From assembly GCA_964502215.1 (NCBI GenBank), contig CAZCUN010000002.1, positions 33,375 to 97,374 on the forward strand: a stretch of DNA of 64,000 bases, written 5' to 3'. Of this stretch, positions 42,610 to 51,952 are shown piece after piece (the first letter of the stretch is position 1; every line of letters begins with the position of its first letter). The position numbers were made by a program, and so were the translations under genes. Source of the DNA: JAALLB01 sp964502215 (GTDB taxonomy: Bacteria > Pseudomonadota > Alphaproteobacteria > Rhizobiales > Rhizobiaceae). The notes under the pieces are model-generated. The model did not search any database and had not been told where the DNA came from. It saw only the letters and a list, made by a program, of their open reading frames with translations.

Positions 42610-42960
42610 TTAGTTGCTGGATATCAATGGTAAGCCTGGCGCTATTTCTTCTTGTTGAGCCGTTTTCTTTGGCAATTCTTTTTCATGCTCTTGACGCATT
42701 TTGATTGCTTCATAAGATTTTTCTCTAAGCGCCTTTCGATGCTTTCCCTGTGATATCCATGTAAGGCATGCGCCTATAATTGCGCCAATGATTAGCATTG
42801 CAAACATGAAAACAAAAAATGGCAATGAAATTGAATATGCTGGTGCTTCTGTATTCAGCGGATCGATGCTGAAACTTACCCAATGTCTATTTGCAACAGA
42901 AAGCAAAATCAAAAGAATTGCAATTGGAACAAAGAAAACCAGATTAATAATTTTACGCAA
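42610..42960 (-). CDS. LapA domain (DUF1049) membrane protein
   Basis: 116 residues with two membrane helices (INLVFFVPIAILLILLSVAN and ISLPFFVFMFAMLIIGAIIG), separated by a short loop RHWVSFSIDPLN, and a charged cytoplasmic tail (KHRKALREKSYEAIKMRQEH). This is the LapA-domain layout; E. coli LapA/YciS helps regulate LPS assembly with LapB. Position downstream of ihfB is typical in Hyphomicrobiales. Convergent with manC, two bases apart. Confidence 0.85.
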   Translation of the reverse strand: MRKIINLVFFVPIAILLILLSVANRHWVSFSIDPLNTEAPAYSISLPFFVFMFAMLIIGAIIGACLTWISQGKHRKALREKSYEAIKMRQEHEKELPKKTAQQEEIAPGLPLISSN

Positions 42961-42990
42961 GGTGATTGTCCTTAAATAATCGGTTGCAGT

Positions 42991-43269
42991 TTATTTGTTG
43001 AGGCGTTCACGAAGCTCTTTGCCCGTCTTGAAGAAAGGAACCCATTTTTCGCCGACTGTAACTTGGTCACCAGTCTTTGGATTTCTTGCATTGCGCGCAG
43101 GGCGGTTCTTTACTGAAAAAGCACCAAAGCCACGTAATTCGACACGGTTGCCATTAGCAAGTGCACCAGTTATTTCATCAAGAATTGAGTTAACAATATT
43201 CTCAACATCACGATGATATAGATGCGGATTTTTGTCTGCGATCATTTGAACGAGTTCAGACTTAATCAT
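42991..43269 (-). CDS. ihfB: integration host factor subunit beta
   Basis: 92-residue DNABII protein that bends DNA as a heterodimer with IhfA. N-terminal MIKSELVQMIADKNPHLYHR with the helical dimerisation region, then VELRGFGAFSVKNRPARNAR and the intercalating beta-arm NPKTGDQVTVGEKWVPFFKT. The beta assignment rests on the start and the LYHRDVENIVNSILDEI segment and on synteny with sppA and lapA. Confidence 0.95.
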   Translation of the reverse strand: MIKSELVQMIADKNPHLYHRDVENIVNSILDEITGALANGNRVELRGFGAFSVKNRPARNARNPKTGDQVTVGEKWVPFFKTGKELRERLNK

Positions 43270-43296
43270 TATAATGATCCTTAAATAGCCAATTAA

Positions 43297-44271
43297 TTAG
43301 CGAGAACCTTGCCAAATTGATACAAGACCGTCAAGCGGAAGACGTTCCCTAAGGGCATCTTCTAGCGCTTTTGCTTCAGAATTTCCAATATTAAATCCAA
43401 AAATGTGTGCTAGTTTTATTATGGCTGCTGGGTTATTAAAAATACTATCAGTGGGGCGTTTAGGTTTGCGTTCAAGAACGTCTAAATTTTCGTCGATATT
43501 TTTCTCTTTAGTTAGCCATTCAACTGCTATTTCTTCGCCGCCGATTGCATCGACCAAACCATTTTCGAGACTTTGACTACCAGTGAAGATGCTGCCATCA
43601 GCCAATTTTAAAACTTCAAACTCTTTCATATCTCGACGTTCTGCAACAATTTCCACAAACCAGCGATATGAATCTTGGATTAGTCTATCAATCATAGCAA
43701 CAGATTCGGGGCTTGCAGGATTGAAAGGATTTGGCTCTGCTTTCATAGGAGATGATTTAATGGTTTTTACTTGGACGCCAATTTTATCTAGCAGTTTTGA
43801 TGCATCTGCATATTGGAATAAAACACCAATTGAACCAACAATAGATGATCTACGTGCAACAATATGATCGCTTGCAGAAGCAATCATATATCCTGCTGAT
43901 GCTGCTAAAGTGCCAACGCTTGTGGTAACAGGTTTTGTTTCTGCTAATTCGCGAACGGCCTCATACATTGCTTCACCGCCAACTGTAGATCCGCCAGGGG
44001 ATGAAATGTTCAATACAACAGCTTTTACTTTGTCATCGTCTTTAAGGCTTTTTAATAATTTTAGCATTGGTTTATCATTGGTGATAACACCTGTGATGCT
44101 CACTCTAGCAATATGATCAGCCGAGGCACTTGATAGCCCTGCTTTATTTGCACCAAAGGCAATCATACTGAGTAATGCTAGGCCTAAAATTATAAAAGTT
44201 GCGATTCGCCAAAAACTTACTTTCTTGCGTAAGCGTCTGCGGTCTATGATGTCATCTGCATTTATGGACAC
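43297..44271 (-). CDS. sppA: signal peptide peptidase SppA
   Basis: 324 residues, the short (67K-less) type. One N-terminal membrane anchor (FWRIATFIILGLALLSMIAF), then the S49 protease domain with AVVLNISSPGGSTVGGEAMY, nucleophile serine in GTLAASAGYMIASA, and general-base lysine region VQVKTIKSSPMKAEPNPF. It digests cleaved signal peptides in the membrane. Located immediately upstream of ihfB (27-base gap), typical of Hyphomicrobiales. Confidence 0.93.
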   Translation of the reverse strand: MSINADDIIDRRRLRKKVSFWRIATFIILGLALLSMIAFGANKAGLSSASADHIARVSITGVITNDKPMLKLLKSLKDDDKVKAVVLNISSPGGSTVGGEAMYEAVRELAETKPVTTSVGTLAASAGYMIASASDHIVARRSSIVGSIGVLFQYADASKLLDKIGVQVKTIKSSPMKAEPNPFNPASPESVAMIDRLIQDSYRWFVEIVAERRDMKEFEVLKLADGSIFTGSQSLENGLVDAIGGEEIAVEWLTKEKNIDENLDVLERKPKRPTDSIFNNPAAIIKLAHIFGFNIGNSEAKALEDALRERLPLDGLVSIWQGSR

Positions 44272-44343
44272 GGTATTATTCCTTGATTAATTGCCTAACA
44301 GGTAGCAGTCGATTGTGTTTCCTGCAAGGCTAGATGGCCTGAT

Positions 44344-45813
44344 TTAAAGCGCATAAAGATTTGAATATTTTTCTTCCAGATAATCCATTAAAGGTTGTGC
44401 GGAAGGGGCTTCACCACTTGCCTGTTTTATCAATTCATCAGCTGAAAAGAGTTTTCCTTTGTGATGAATTTTAGCACGTAACCATTCCAGAATTTCTTTT
44501 GTTTCACCTTGCGCTGTTTTTTGATCACGATCTGGCATGTCTTGGCGCATGGCTTTGTCGAGACAAGCAGAATAAATATTGCCCAAACTGTAAGTTGGAA
44601 AATACCCAAATAGACCAACAGACCAATGCACATCTTGCAGAACGCCAAGCTTTACATCTTTAACTTGAAGCCCAAAATATTGCTGAAAGCGTTTTTTCCA
44701 TTCGCCTTCAAGGTCGTTAACTTGTAAATCACCAGAAACCAAGTCGCGTTCAAGTTCAAAGCGTAAAAGAACGTGAAGATTGTAATGAACTTCATCTGCT
44801 TCGGTTCTAATGTATCCTGTTTCAACACGGTTCACTGCCTTATAAAAAGCCTCAGGTGAGGTGATGTTCATATCAGGAAAGTGACGCTTCATTTCCGGAT
44901 AGAGCCAATTAGCAAAGGGCAATGAACGTGCGATTTGATTTTCCCAAAATCGCGATTGGCTTTCATGTACGCCCATGGAGCAATATTGCGATGCTGGTAA
45001 AAACGGATCAGGTGCGCCTTGTCCATAGAGTGAATGGCCGACTTCATGGGCTGTTGAATAAAGACAATTTAGCGGGTCTTGTTCGTCAATTCGCGTTGTA
45101 ATGCGGCTGTCTCCACTGCCACCAGAACTAAATGGATGTGTAGAAATATCGATACGTCCAGCTTGGAAGTCATACCCCATTTGCTTGGCAAGACTTTGCG
45201 CAAGTTTTAATTGTTGGTCTGATGAATAGATGCCTTTAAAACCAGCTGGCTTGGATTTATCCGAAATGCGTTCTCGTAAATTAACAAGTGGCTCACGCAT
45301 GCTTTCAAGTAGCGGTAGTAAGGTTTTAGTTGTGGCGCCAGGTTCAAACTGGTCAAGCAAAGCATCATAAGCACATGCGTGACCATCACTTAAACAATTG
45401 GCTTCTTCTCGTTTTAATTCGACCAGCTTTTCCAAGGCTGGGGCAAACATTTTAAAGTCACTTGCCTCGCGCGCCTTTGCCCAAATCATTTGTCCTTCCG
45501 CAGATGCTTTTGCGATGGTTTGCGCAAGGCTTTCTGGTATCTTAGTTGAAAGCTCATAAGCTCGGTTTGCTTCACGGATATTGGTGCGGTCAAATTCTGA
45601 TATTGCTTCTTGGTCTATTGCCTCAATCCATTCAGGAATATTAGGGTCGGTATTAAGTTGGTGTAATAACCCCGCAATAACACCTGTTTGTTCTGCACGC
45701 TGTGGCGCGCCTTTTTCCGGCATCATGGTTTCTTGATCCCATGATATAATGCCAGCAACCTGACCAAGGGCTGCGGTTTTTTTAAGGTGTTCAAGTAATA
45801 GAGGGAGAGACAT
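44344..45813 (-). CDS. carboxypeptidase M32 (thermostable carboxypeptidase Taq-like)
   Basis: 489-residue zinc metallocarboxypeptidase. Signatures: IISWDQETMMPEKGAPQRAE at the N terminus, IDISTHPFSSGGSGDSRITT, the zinc motif STAHEVGHSLYGQG (HExxH) about residue 260, SMGVHESQSRFWENQ (third ligand region), VETGYIRTEADEVHYNLHVL and GYFPTYSLGNIYSA. These define M32 enzymes, which remove C-terminal residues from peptides. Cytoplasmic. Divergent from a LysR gene, which need not regulate it. Confidence 0.93.
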   Translation of the reverse strand: MSLPLLLEHLKKTAALGQVAGIISWDQETMMPEKGAPQRAEQTGVIAGLLHQLNTDPNIPEWIEAIDQEAISEFDRTNIREANRAYELSTKIPESLAQTIAKASAEGQMIWAKAREASDFKMFAPALEKLVELKREEANCLSDGHACAYDALLDQFEPGATTKTLLPLLESMREPLVNLRERISDKSKPAGFKGIYSSDQQLKLAQSLAKQMGYDFQAGRIDISTHPFSSGGSGDSRITTRIDEQDPLNCLYSTAHEVGHSLYGQGAPDPFLPASQYCSMGVHESQSRFWENQIARSLPFANWLYPEMKRHFPDMNITSPEAFYKAVNRVETGYIRTEADEVHYNLHVLLRFELERDLVSGDLQVNDLEGEWKKRFQQYFGLQVKDVKLGVLQDVHWSVGLFGYFPTYSLGNIYSACLDKAMRQDMPDRDQKTAQGETKEILEWLRAKIHHKGKLFSADELIKQASGEAPSAQPLMDYLEEKYSNLYAL

Positions 45814-45905
45814 ATTTCATCCTGAAGCAAGATTGTGTTAGGTGCATAGATAATACGTTCCATGTTGAAAACCAATGTGGATTTTGTAGAAAATAAATAT
45901 GCGAG

Positions 45906-46820
45906 GTGGGTTTGCAGTTTAGTTTAAAACAACTTGAAGCCTTTGTTTGGGTTTCTGATCTTGGCAGTTTTAAAAAAGCAGCTGATAGATTGAATACAAC
46001 ACAACCAAACATATCATCGCGTATTGCCATTTTAGAATCAGTGCTCGATGTGGTTTTAATGGAGCGTGATGCAGGGTCTGTCAGATTAACCTCAAAAGGC
46101 CAAGAGCTGTTAATTCAAGCGCGTGAAATACTTCAAAAATGTGATGGCCTTTTAGCCGCGGCTGATCAATCTACTTTATATGATGGTACGTTGAGATTGG
46201 GTGTCACAGAAATGATTGTTCACACTTGGCTGAGAGAGTTTTTGAGGGCTCTTAAAGAAAACTATCCCAATATCACGGTTGAACTAAAAGTGGATTTATC
46301 AGTTAGTTTAAAAAATGAACTCCATTCAAGATCAATAGATTTGGCATTTCAAAATGGGCCATTTCAAACAATTACATCGGGGTCTCAAGATCTTGGAAAA
46401 TACCCGTGGATTTGGGTTGCTTCACCGGGACTTGGTTTAAGTAGCCAAAAGAAAACAAGCATAGAAGAATTGGTAAAACATCCAATCCTTACGCATGCAC
46501 GATATACGAAGGCTTATAGTGATGTTGAGGAACATTTTGTGTCGGCAAGTTCTTTAAAGCCAAGGCTTGTGCCTTCAAATAATTTGGCAACCTGTCTTCA
46601 TATGAGCGTAGATGGGCTTGGTGTTGCAACACTTCCTGCTGCAATGGTTTCGCAAGAGCTTGCAAGCGGTGAACTAATAGTAATCAATTACCCATGGGTG
46701 CCTGAGCCTTTAAGTTTTTTGGCACGCTATCATGCAGATAAGACAGCCCATTATGTAGGTGTGGCTGCTAAGCTTGCGAAGCAAATTGCGGATGATTTTA
46801 TACGTAAAAAGAATAAATAA
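45906..46820 (+). CDS. LysR-family regulator upstream of the hydantoinase operon
   Basis: 304 residues from GTG 45906 (TTG 45912 is also in frame). N-terminal HTH: FSLKQLEAFVWVSDLGSFKK AADRL in two blocks, LNTTQPNISSRIAILESVL; effector domain from about residue 95 (DGTLRLGVTEMIVHTWLREF). It is followed after 88 bases by hyuA in the same direction, so activation of the hydantoinase operon is the likely role. It is divergent from the M32 peptidase gene. Confidence 0.85.
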   Translation: MGLQFSLKQLEAFVWVSDLGSFKKAADRLNTTQPNISSRIAILESVLDVVLMERDAGSVRLTSKGQELLIQAREILQKCDGLLAAADQSTLYDGTLRLGVTEMIVHTWLREFLRALKENYPNITVELKVDLSVSLKNELHSRSIDLAFQNGPFQTITSGSQDLGKYPWIWVASPGLGLSSQKKTSIEELVKHPILTHARYTKAYSDVEEHFVSASSLKPRLVPSNNLATCLHMSVDGLGVATLPAAMVSQELASGELIVINYPWVPEPLSFLARYHADKTAHYVGVAAKLAKQIADDFIRKKNK

Positions 46821-46908
46821 AATTAATACTATTAATAAAATAAAATAATTTGCATTGATGGTATGGTTTTGTATCTTCAATATGAGTTTTATTTTTTAGG
46901 ATATAAAG

Positions 46909-48987
46909 ATGCAGCAGAATTCCATACGTTTAGGTGCGGATATCGGGGGTACGTTTACGGATGTTGTTCTAGAGGTTAATGGCAGTCAATTTTCTACTAA
47001 AGTTTTGACGACATATACTGCACCGGAAGATGCCATCATTGATGGGATGCATCAGGTTTGTGCTAAGGCCAATATTAAACCAGCAAGTATTGAGCAGATT
47101 ATTCATGGCACAACGCTTGCCACTAATGCGTTAATAGAGCGACGCGGGGCTAAGACGGCTTTTATTACAACGCAAGGTTTTCGTGATGTTATTGAGATGC
47201 GAACAGAATCGCGCTTTGAGCAATATGATCTTAATTTGAATTTACCAGAGCCGCTTCTCCCGCGCCAAATGCGATATACATTAGAAGAGCGTGTGGATGC
47301 CAAGGGTGAAGTGCTTATCCCGCTTCAACGTTCGCAAGTTGAAGCGTTGATTGATGAGATTGCTCTCGCCAACTATGACAGTATCGCGGTTGGTCTAATG
47401 CATTCTTATTTGAATGATGCGCATGAGAAGATGGTGCGCGAGGTTGTTTTAGAAAAATTGCCAAATGTCATGGTTTCGCTTTCCAGTGAAGTTTCCCCTC
47501 AAATGCGCGAGTATGAGCGGTTTAATACGGTGGTCGCTAACGCCTACATTAAGCCGTTGATGAAGTCTTATCTTGGCCGCTTGAAAGGGCGTATGAACGA
47601 CGAAGGCGTTGATTGTAATATTTTCTTGATGCATTCGGGTGGTGGTATTATCTCGCTAGAAAACGCGGCAGAGTTTCCAGTTCGTTTGGTTGAATCAGGG
47701 CCTGCGGGTGGTGCGGTTTTTGCAGCCAATATTGCAGCGCGTTACGGGCTAGACAAAGTGCTTTCCTTTGACATGGGTGGCACAACGGCAAAGATTTGCC
47801 TGATTAAAAATCAAACGCCTAAAACAAGTCGTGTCTTTGAAGTTGCGCGCTCATATCGTTTCAAAAAAGGGTCTGGTATGCCGATATCAATTCCTGTGAT
47901 TGATATGGTGGAAATTGGTGCAGGTGGTGGTTCGCTTGCGCATGTAGATAGCATGCGCCAAATTCGGGTTGGGCCTGAATCTGCTGGGTCTGAACCAGGG
48001 CCTGCTTGTTATGGTCGTGGGGGTGATAAACCTGCTGTGACGGATGCTGATTTAGTTTTGGGTAAGCTTGATCCAGATAATTTTGCAGGCGGTACGATTA
48101 AACTTGATGTGGCTGGTTCATCTTCAGCACTTGAAAATGTTTTGGGAAAATCGCTTGATATGGATGCACAGACTTCAGCCTTTGGTTTGGCTGAAGTAGT
48201 TGATGAAAACATGGCTAATGCGGCGCGTGTTCATGCAGTGGAAAATGGCGAAGATTTATCAGAATATACAATGATTGCCTTTGGGGGTGCAGCACCGCTT
48301 CATGCGGGTCGGTTATGTGAGAAGCTCGGGGTTGATCGGTTGCTAGTGCCTACGGGAGCAGGTGTTGGTTCTGCAATTGGTTTTCTGCGAGCGCCTTTTA
48401 GCTTTGAAGCTAATCGTTCTGTCTATATGCGACTTTCAGATTTTGATCCTGATAGAATTAAATCTTTGCTTAAAGATTTGAAACACGAAGCAACAGGCTT
48501 TGTTCGAAACTGCGATGCAAAGTCTGATATTATTTCTGAGTATAAAGTGTATATGCGTTACTCAGGGCAGGGGTGGGAAATTCCTATTACATTGACCGAA
48601 TCTCAGGCGACTAATCCAGATGCGCAAACTTTTTTAAAGCTGTTTGAAGAAGATTATACAACGCTCTTTGGTCGCCCTGTTGCAGGCATGGATGTTGAGA
48701 TTACGGTTTGGGCTGTAAACGCCACAACGCCACCTGATGAAGTCGAACTTCTTAATCTAGCCCAATCTAAAGAAGAGGCTATTATTGCATCCAAGCGCTT
48801 TATTTTTGATCCTGCTATTGGTGCGCCAGCAGAAGCTTCTATTATTCTGCGGGATGATATGCAAACTGGGCAAACAGTATCTGGCCCTGCCGCGATTACT
48901 GAAGATGAAACAACTATTATTTTACCATCAAGCAGACAGGCAATTCGCCAAGTTGATGGTTCCATTGATATTTCAGTTAAGGTTTGA
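46909..48987 (+). CDS. hydantoinase/oxoprolinase subunit A
   Basis: 692 residues, ATP-dependent ring opening of hydantoin-like or 5-oxoproline substrates together with subunit B. Actin-fold phosphate motifs: RLGADIGGTFTDVVLE at the N terminus, HGTTLATNALIERRG, FNTVVANAYIKPLM, LSFDMGGTTAKICLI, and GGGSLAHVD / GPACYGRGGDKPAVTDADL. This is the HyuA family. AGGAT is upstream of ATG 46909. Substrate is not readable from sequence: N-methylhydantoin, hydantoin, 5-oxoproline and acetophenone carboxylation all use related proteins. Confidence 0.92.
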   Translation: MQQNSIRLGADIGGTFTDVVLEVNGSQFSTKVLTTYTAPEDAIIDGMHQVCAKANIKPASIEQIIHGTTLATNALIERRGAKTAFITTQGFRDVIEMRTESRFEQYDLNLNLPEPLLPRQMRYTLEERVDAKGEVLIPLQRSQVEALIDEIALANYDSIAVGLMHSYLNDAHEKMVREVVLEKLPNVMVSLSSEVSPQMREYERFNTVVANAYIKPLMKSYLGRLKGRMNDEGVDCNIFLMHSGGGIISLENAAEFPVRLVESGPAGGAVFAANIAARYGLDKVLSFDMGGTTAKICLIKNQTPKTSRVFEVARSYRFKKGSGMPISIPVIDMVEIGAGGGSLAHVDSMRQIRVGPESAGSEPGPACYGRGGDKPAVTDADLVLGKLDPDNFAGGTIKLDVAGSSSALENVLGKSLDMDAQTSAFGLAEVVDENMANAARVHAVENGEDLSEYTMIAFGGAAPLHAGRLCEKLGVDRLLVPTGAGVGSAIGFLRAPFSFEANRSVYMRLSDFDPDRIKSLLKDLKHEATGFVRNCDAKSDIISEYKVYMRYSGQGWEIPITLTESQATNPDAQTFLKLFEEDYTTLFGRPVAGMDVEITVWAVNATTPPDEVELLNLAQSKEEAIIASKRFIFDPAIGAPAEASIILRDDMQTGQTVSGPAAITEDETTIILPSSRQAIRQVDGSIDISVKV

Positions 48988-48999
48988 GGAGCACTAAAG

Positions 49000-50709
49000 A
49001 TGGCAAAAGAACACTCAACTGTTTCTTATCAAGTAATGTGGAATCGATTGATTTCAGTAGTTGAAGAGCAAGCACAAGCATTGGTTAGGACCGCTTTTTC
49101 TACTTCGGTACGTGAAGCAGGGGACTTATCCGCAGGTGCTTATGACGTTAAAGGCCAAATGCTGGCGCAAGCGGTGACAGGCACGCCTGGGCATGTGAAT
49201 GCCATGGCAGATGCCGTTGGGCATTTCATTCGGCGTATTGGCTATGATAATATGTTTGAAGGCGATATTTATATTACCAATGACCCTTGGGAGGGAACGG
49301 GGCATTTGCATGATATTACAATTGTCACGCCTTCTTTTCATAAGGGTAAGCATGTTGGCTTTTTTGCGTGTACTGCGCATATCGTTGATATTGGCGGACG
49401 TGGCTTTGGGGCGGATGCTGCAAGCGTTTATGAAGAGGGGCTTTATATCCCGATCATGAAATTTGCGGAACGTAGTGAAGTGGATCAGACATTGGTTCGC
49501 ATTGTGCGTGGTAATGTGCGTGAACCAGATCAATTAATAGGCGATATGTATGCGCTTGCGACTTGTAACGAAATTGGTCATCGTCGTTTGATTGACATGA
49601 TGGAAGAATTTGAGATTGATGATTTGGATGGCATTGGATGTTTCATTCTTGAAAATTCGCGTCGTGCCACGCTAGAACGCATTGCAGCATTGCCGCGCAA
49701 AAGTGCCTCTGGAGAAATGACCGTTGATGGTTTTTCAAATCCAATCACTCTTAAGGTGAAATTGACGATTGAAAAAGATCGCATTCTTTCTGATTTTGAA
49801 GGCACTTCTGGGCTGGATAAAAAGGGTATTAATTGCCCGCTTGTCTATACAAAGGCTTATGCTTGTTATGCGTTGAAATGTGCGATTGCACCTGAAATTC
49901 CAAATAACGGAGCTTCACTTGCACCCTTTGAAATTGCAGCACCTGTTAATTCAATTGTGAATGCAGTTCATCCTGCACCGGTCGCTCTTCGTCATATTGT
50001 TGGGCATTTTGTGCCTGATACCGTTTATAATGCGCTTGATAAAATACTACCAAATCTTGTGCCAGCAGAAGGCGCGGGGTGTTTGTGTAATTTTCAAGTA
50101 TCCCTTCGCCCTCGAACAGATGAACAAGCACCTGATGATGCAGTGCGTTCAGAAGTGCTTACGTTTAATTCTGGTGGGGCAGGTGCAAGGCCATTGCATG
50201 ATGGTTTGAATGCGACCGCTTTTCCTTCTGGTGTGATGACCATGCCAGTGGAAGCAACCGAACATGCAGGGCCTGTGATTATCTGGCGCAAAGAGTTGCG
50301 CCCTGATAGTGGTGGCTCTGGCAAGCAGCGTGGTGGGCTTGGTCAATATATGGAAGTAGGTGCGCGTGAAGGGCATGAGTTTGATTTTCAAGCAATGTTT
50401 GACCGTGTAAACCATCCAGCTTTGGGTCGCCAAGGTGGACATAACGGCGCGTCCACGACCATTGCCCAAGACGATGGGTCGCCGATGAATGGCAAGGGCA
50501 AACAATTTGTGCCACATGGGCGAAAAGTCATGTTAGCATTTCCGGGGGGTGCTGGTTATGGTGACCCGTCAAAGCGTGATATTAAACTTGTTAAACGTGA
50601 TCTAGCTCGTGGTTATATTTCAGCAGAAACTGCCAAAAATGATTATGGCATGAGTGAAGTGGATATTCGAGAAATTGAGGAAGCTGTAAAGCTTGGGGAG
50701 ATAATCTAA
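49000..50709 (+). CDS. hydantoinase subunit B
   Basis: 569 residues of the HyuB family, the metal-containing partner of HyuA. Visible: VMWNRLISVVEEQAQALVRT AFSTSVREAGD in two blocks, GTPGHVNAMADAVGHFIRRI, YITNDPWEGTGHLHDITIVT (metal-ligand segment), RPLHDGLNATAFPSGVMTMP, and PGGAGYGDPSKRD near the end. Twelve bases after hyuA; its TAA shares a base with the ATG of the next gene (TAATG), so translation is coupled to the FAD oxidoreductase. Confidence 0.92.
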   Translation: MAKEHSTVSYQVMWNRLISVVEEQAQALVRTAFSTSVREAGDLSAGAYDVKGQMLAQAVTGTPGHVNAMADAVGHFIRRIGYDNMFEGDIYITNDPWEGTGHLHDITIVTPSFHKGKHVGFFACTAHIVDIGGRGFGADAASVYEEGLYIPIMKFAERSEVDQTLVRIVRGNVREPDQLIGDMYALATCNEIGHRRLIDMMEEFEIDDLDGIGCFILENSRRATLERIAALPRKSASGEMTVDGFSNPITLKVKLTIEKDRILSDFEGTSGLDKKGINCPLVYTKAYACYALKCAIAPEIPNNGASLAPFEIAAPVNSIVNAVHPAPVALRHIVGHFVPDTVYNALDKILPNLVPAEGAGCLCNFQVSLRPRTDEQAPDDAVRSEVLTFNSGGAGARPLHDGLNATAFPSGVMTMPVEATEHAGPVIIWRKELRPDSGGSGKQRGGLGQYMEVGAREGHEFDFQAMFDRVNHPALGRQGGHNGASTTIAQDDGSPMNGKGKQFVPHGRKVMLAFPGGAGYGDPSKRDIKLVKRDLARGYISAETAKNDYGMSEVDIREIEEAVKLGEII

Positions 50710-51935
50710 TGGATTTAAAAACTGAAGCACCCAAACAAAAATCTTATGACGTTGTGATTGTTGGAGGGGCGATGTATGGCTCGTCAGTTGCTTGGTGGAC
50801 ATCGCGCAACCCTGATTTTGATGGCTCTATTCTAGTTGTTGAACGTGATGCGACTTATGAGTTTACATCAACGTCCCATACCAATTCTTGTATTCGTCAG
50901 CAATTTTCCAATGAAGTGAATATTAAAATTTCACAATTTGGGGCTAAGTTCATCAAGGGGTTTCGTTCGTTCTTTGATAATGATGAGCGCGTGCCTGATA
51001 TTATTTTGCAAAGCTACGGTTATATGTATTTGGCAGACAATGATGAGTTTGCCACGACCTTGAAAGAGGGGCAAGAAATTCAACAAAAACTTGGCGCTGC
51101 GACAAAGCATATGAGCGCTGCTGAAATCAAGGAAGATTATCCTTTCTACAATATGGATGACATCGTTGCGGGCAATCACAACTTGGTTGATGAAGGGTAT
51201 TTTGACGGCAATACAATTTTTGATTGGTGGAAACGATCTGCGCGTGAAAATGGCGCTGAATATTGTACCAATGAAGTGGTTGCCATGGACTTGAATGGCG
51301 CTGGCACGAAGGTTGAAACGCTCACACTTAAATCTGGTGAGGTGATTTCTTGTGGCAAGGTGATTAATTGTTCAGGCCCTCGTGGCGTTGTGACCTCTCG
51401 GATGGCCGGCATTGAAATTCCTGTTGAGCCGCGCAAGCGTTATACGTTTATTTTTGACGCAGAAAACCCGCTTGATCGTGATCTTCCGCTGACGATTGAT
51501 CCATCAGGTGTGCACATGCGAACCGACGGTCAATATTATCTGGCAGGGTGTCCGATGAGCATTGGCGGTGCAGAAGATTTAGCGCCTGACTATGATGACT
51601 TCGAGCAAGACTATTCGTTATGGGAACAACACGTCTGGCCGATTATAGCAACGCGCATCCCACAGTTTGAGGCGGTGAAACTTACCAACTCTTGGGCGGG
51701 GCATTATGCGTTTAATACGCTGGATCAAAATGCCATCATTGGACCGCATACAAAGGTTGAGAATTTCATCTTTGTAAACGGCTTTTCAGGTCACGGGTTC
51801 CAGCAATCACCCGCCATGGGGCGCGGTGTTTCTGAGCAAATTATTTATGGCGAGTATCGCACAATTGATCTAACTGCCTTTAGTTATGAGCGGATAGAAA
51901 AAGGCGAAAAGTTCGTCGAAAAAGCAATTATTTAA
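50709..51935 (+). CDS. FAD-dependent oxidoreductase (DAO / sarcosine-oxidase-like)
   Basis: 408 residues with N-terminal dinucleotide fold SYDVVIVGGAMYGSSVAWWT, the STSHTNSCIRQQFSNEVNIK segment, VINCSGPRGVVTSRMAGIEI, and the C-terminal FVNGFSGHGFQQSPAMGRGV typical of glycine/sarcosine/D-amino-acid oxidoreductases. Translation is coupled to hyuB by TAATG. A plausible job is oxidation of the N-alkyl amino acid released after hydantoin ring opening, for example sarcosine, but no N-carbamoyl-amino-acid hydrolase is present in the operon. Confidence 0.87.
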   Translation: MDLKTEAPKQKSYDVVIVGGAMYGSSVAWWTSRNPDFDGSILVVERDATYEFTSTSHTNSCIRQQFSNEVNIKISQFGAKFIKGFRSFFDNDERVPDIILQSYGYMYLADNDEFATTLKEGQEIQQKLGAATKHMSAAEIKEDYPFYNMDDIVAGNHNLVDEGYFDGNTIFDWWKRSARENGAEYCTNEVVAMDLNGAGTKVETLTLKSGEVISCGKVINCSGPRGVVTSRMAGIEIPVEPRKRYTFIFDAENPLDRDLPLTIDPSGVHMRTDGQYYLAGCPMSIGGAEDLAPDYDDFEQDYSLWEQHVWPIIATRIPQFEAVKLTNSWAGHYAFNTLDQNAIIGPHTKVENFIFVNGFSGHGFQQSPAMGRGVSEQIIYGEYRTIDLTAFSYERIEKGEKFVEKAII

Positions 51936-51952
51936 TTTAAAGGATTACGTTC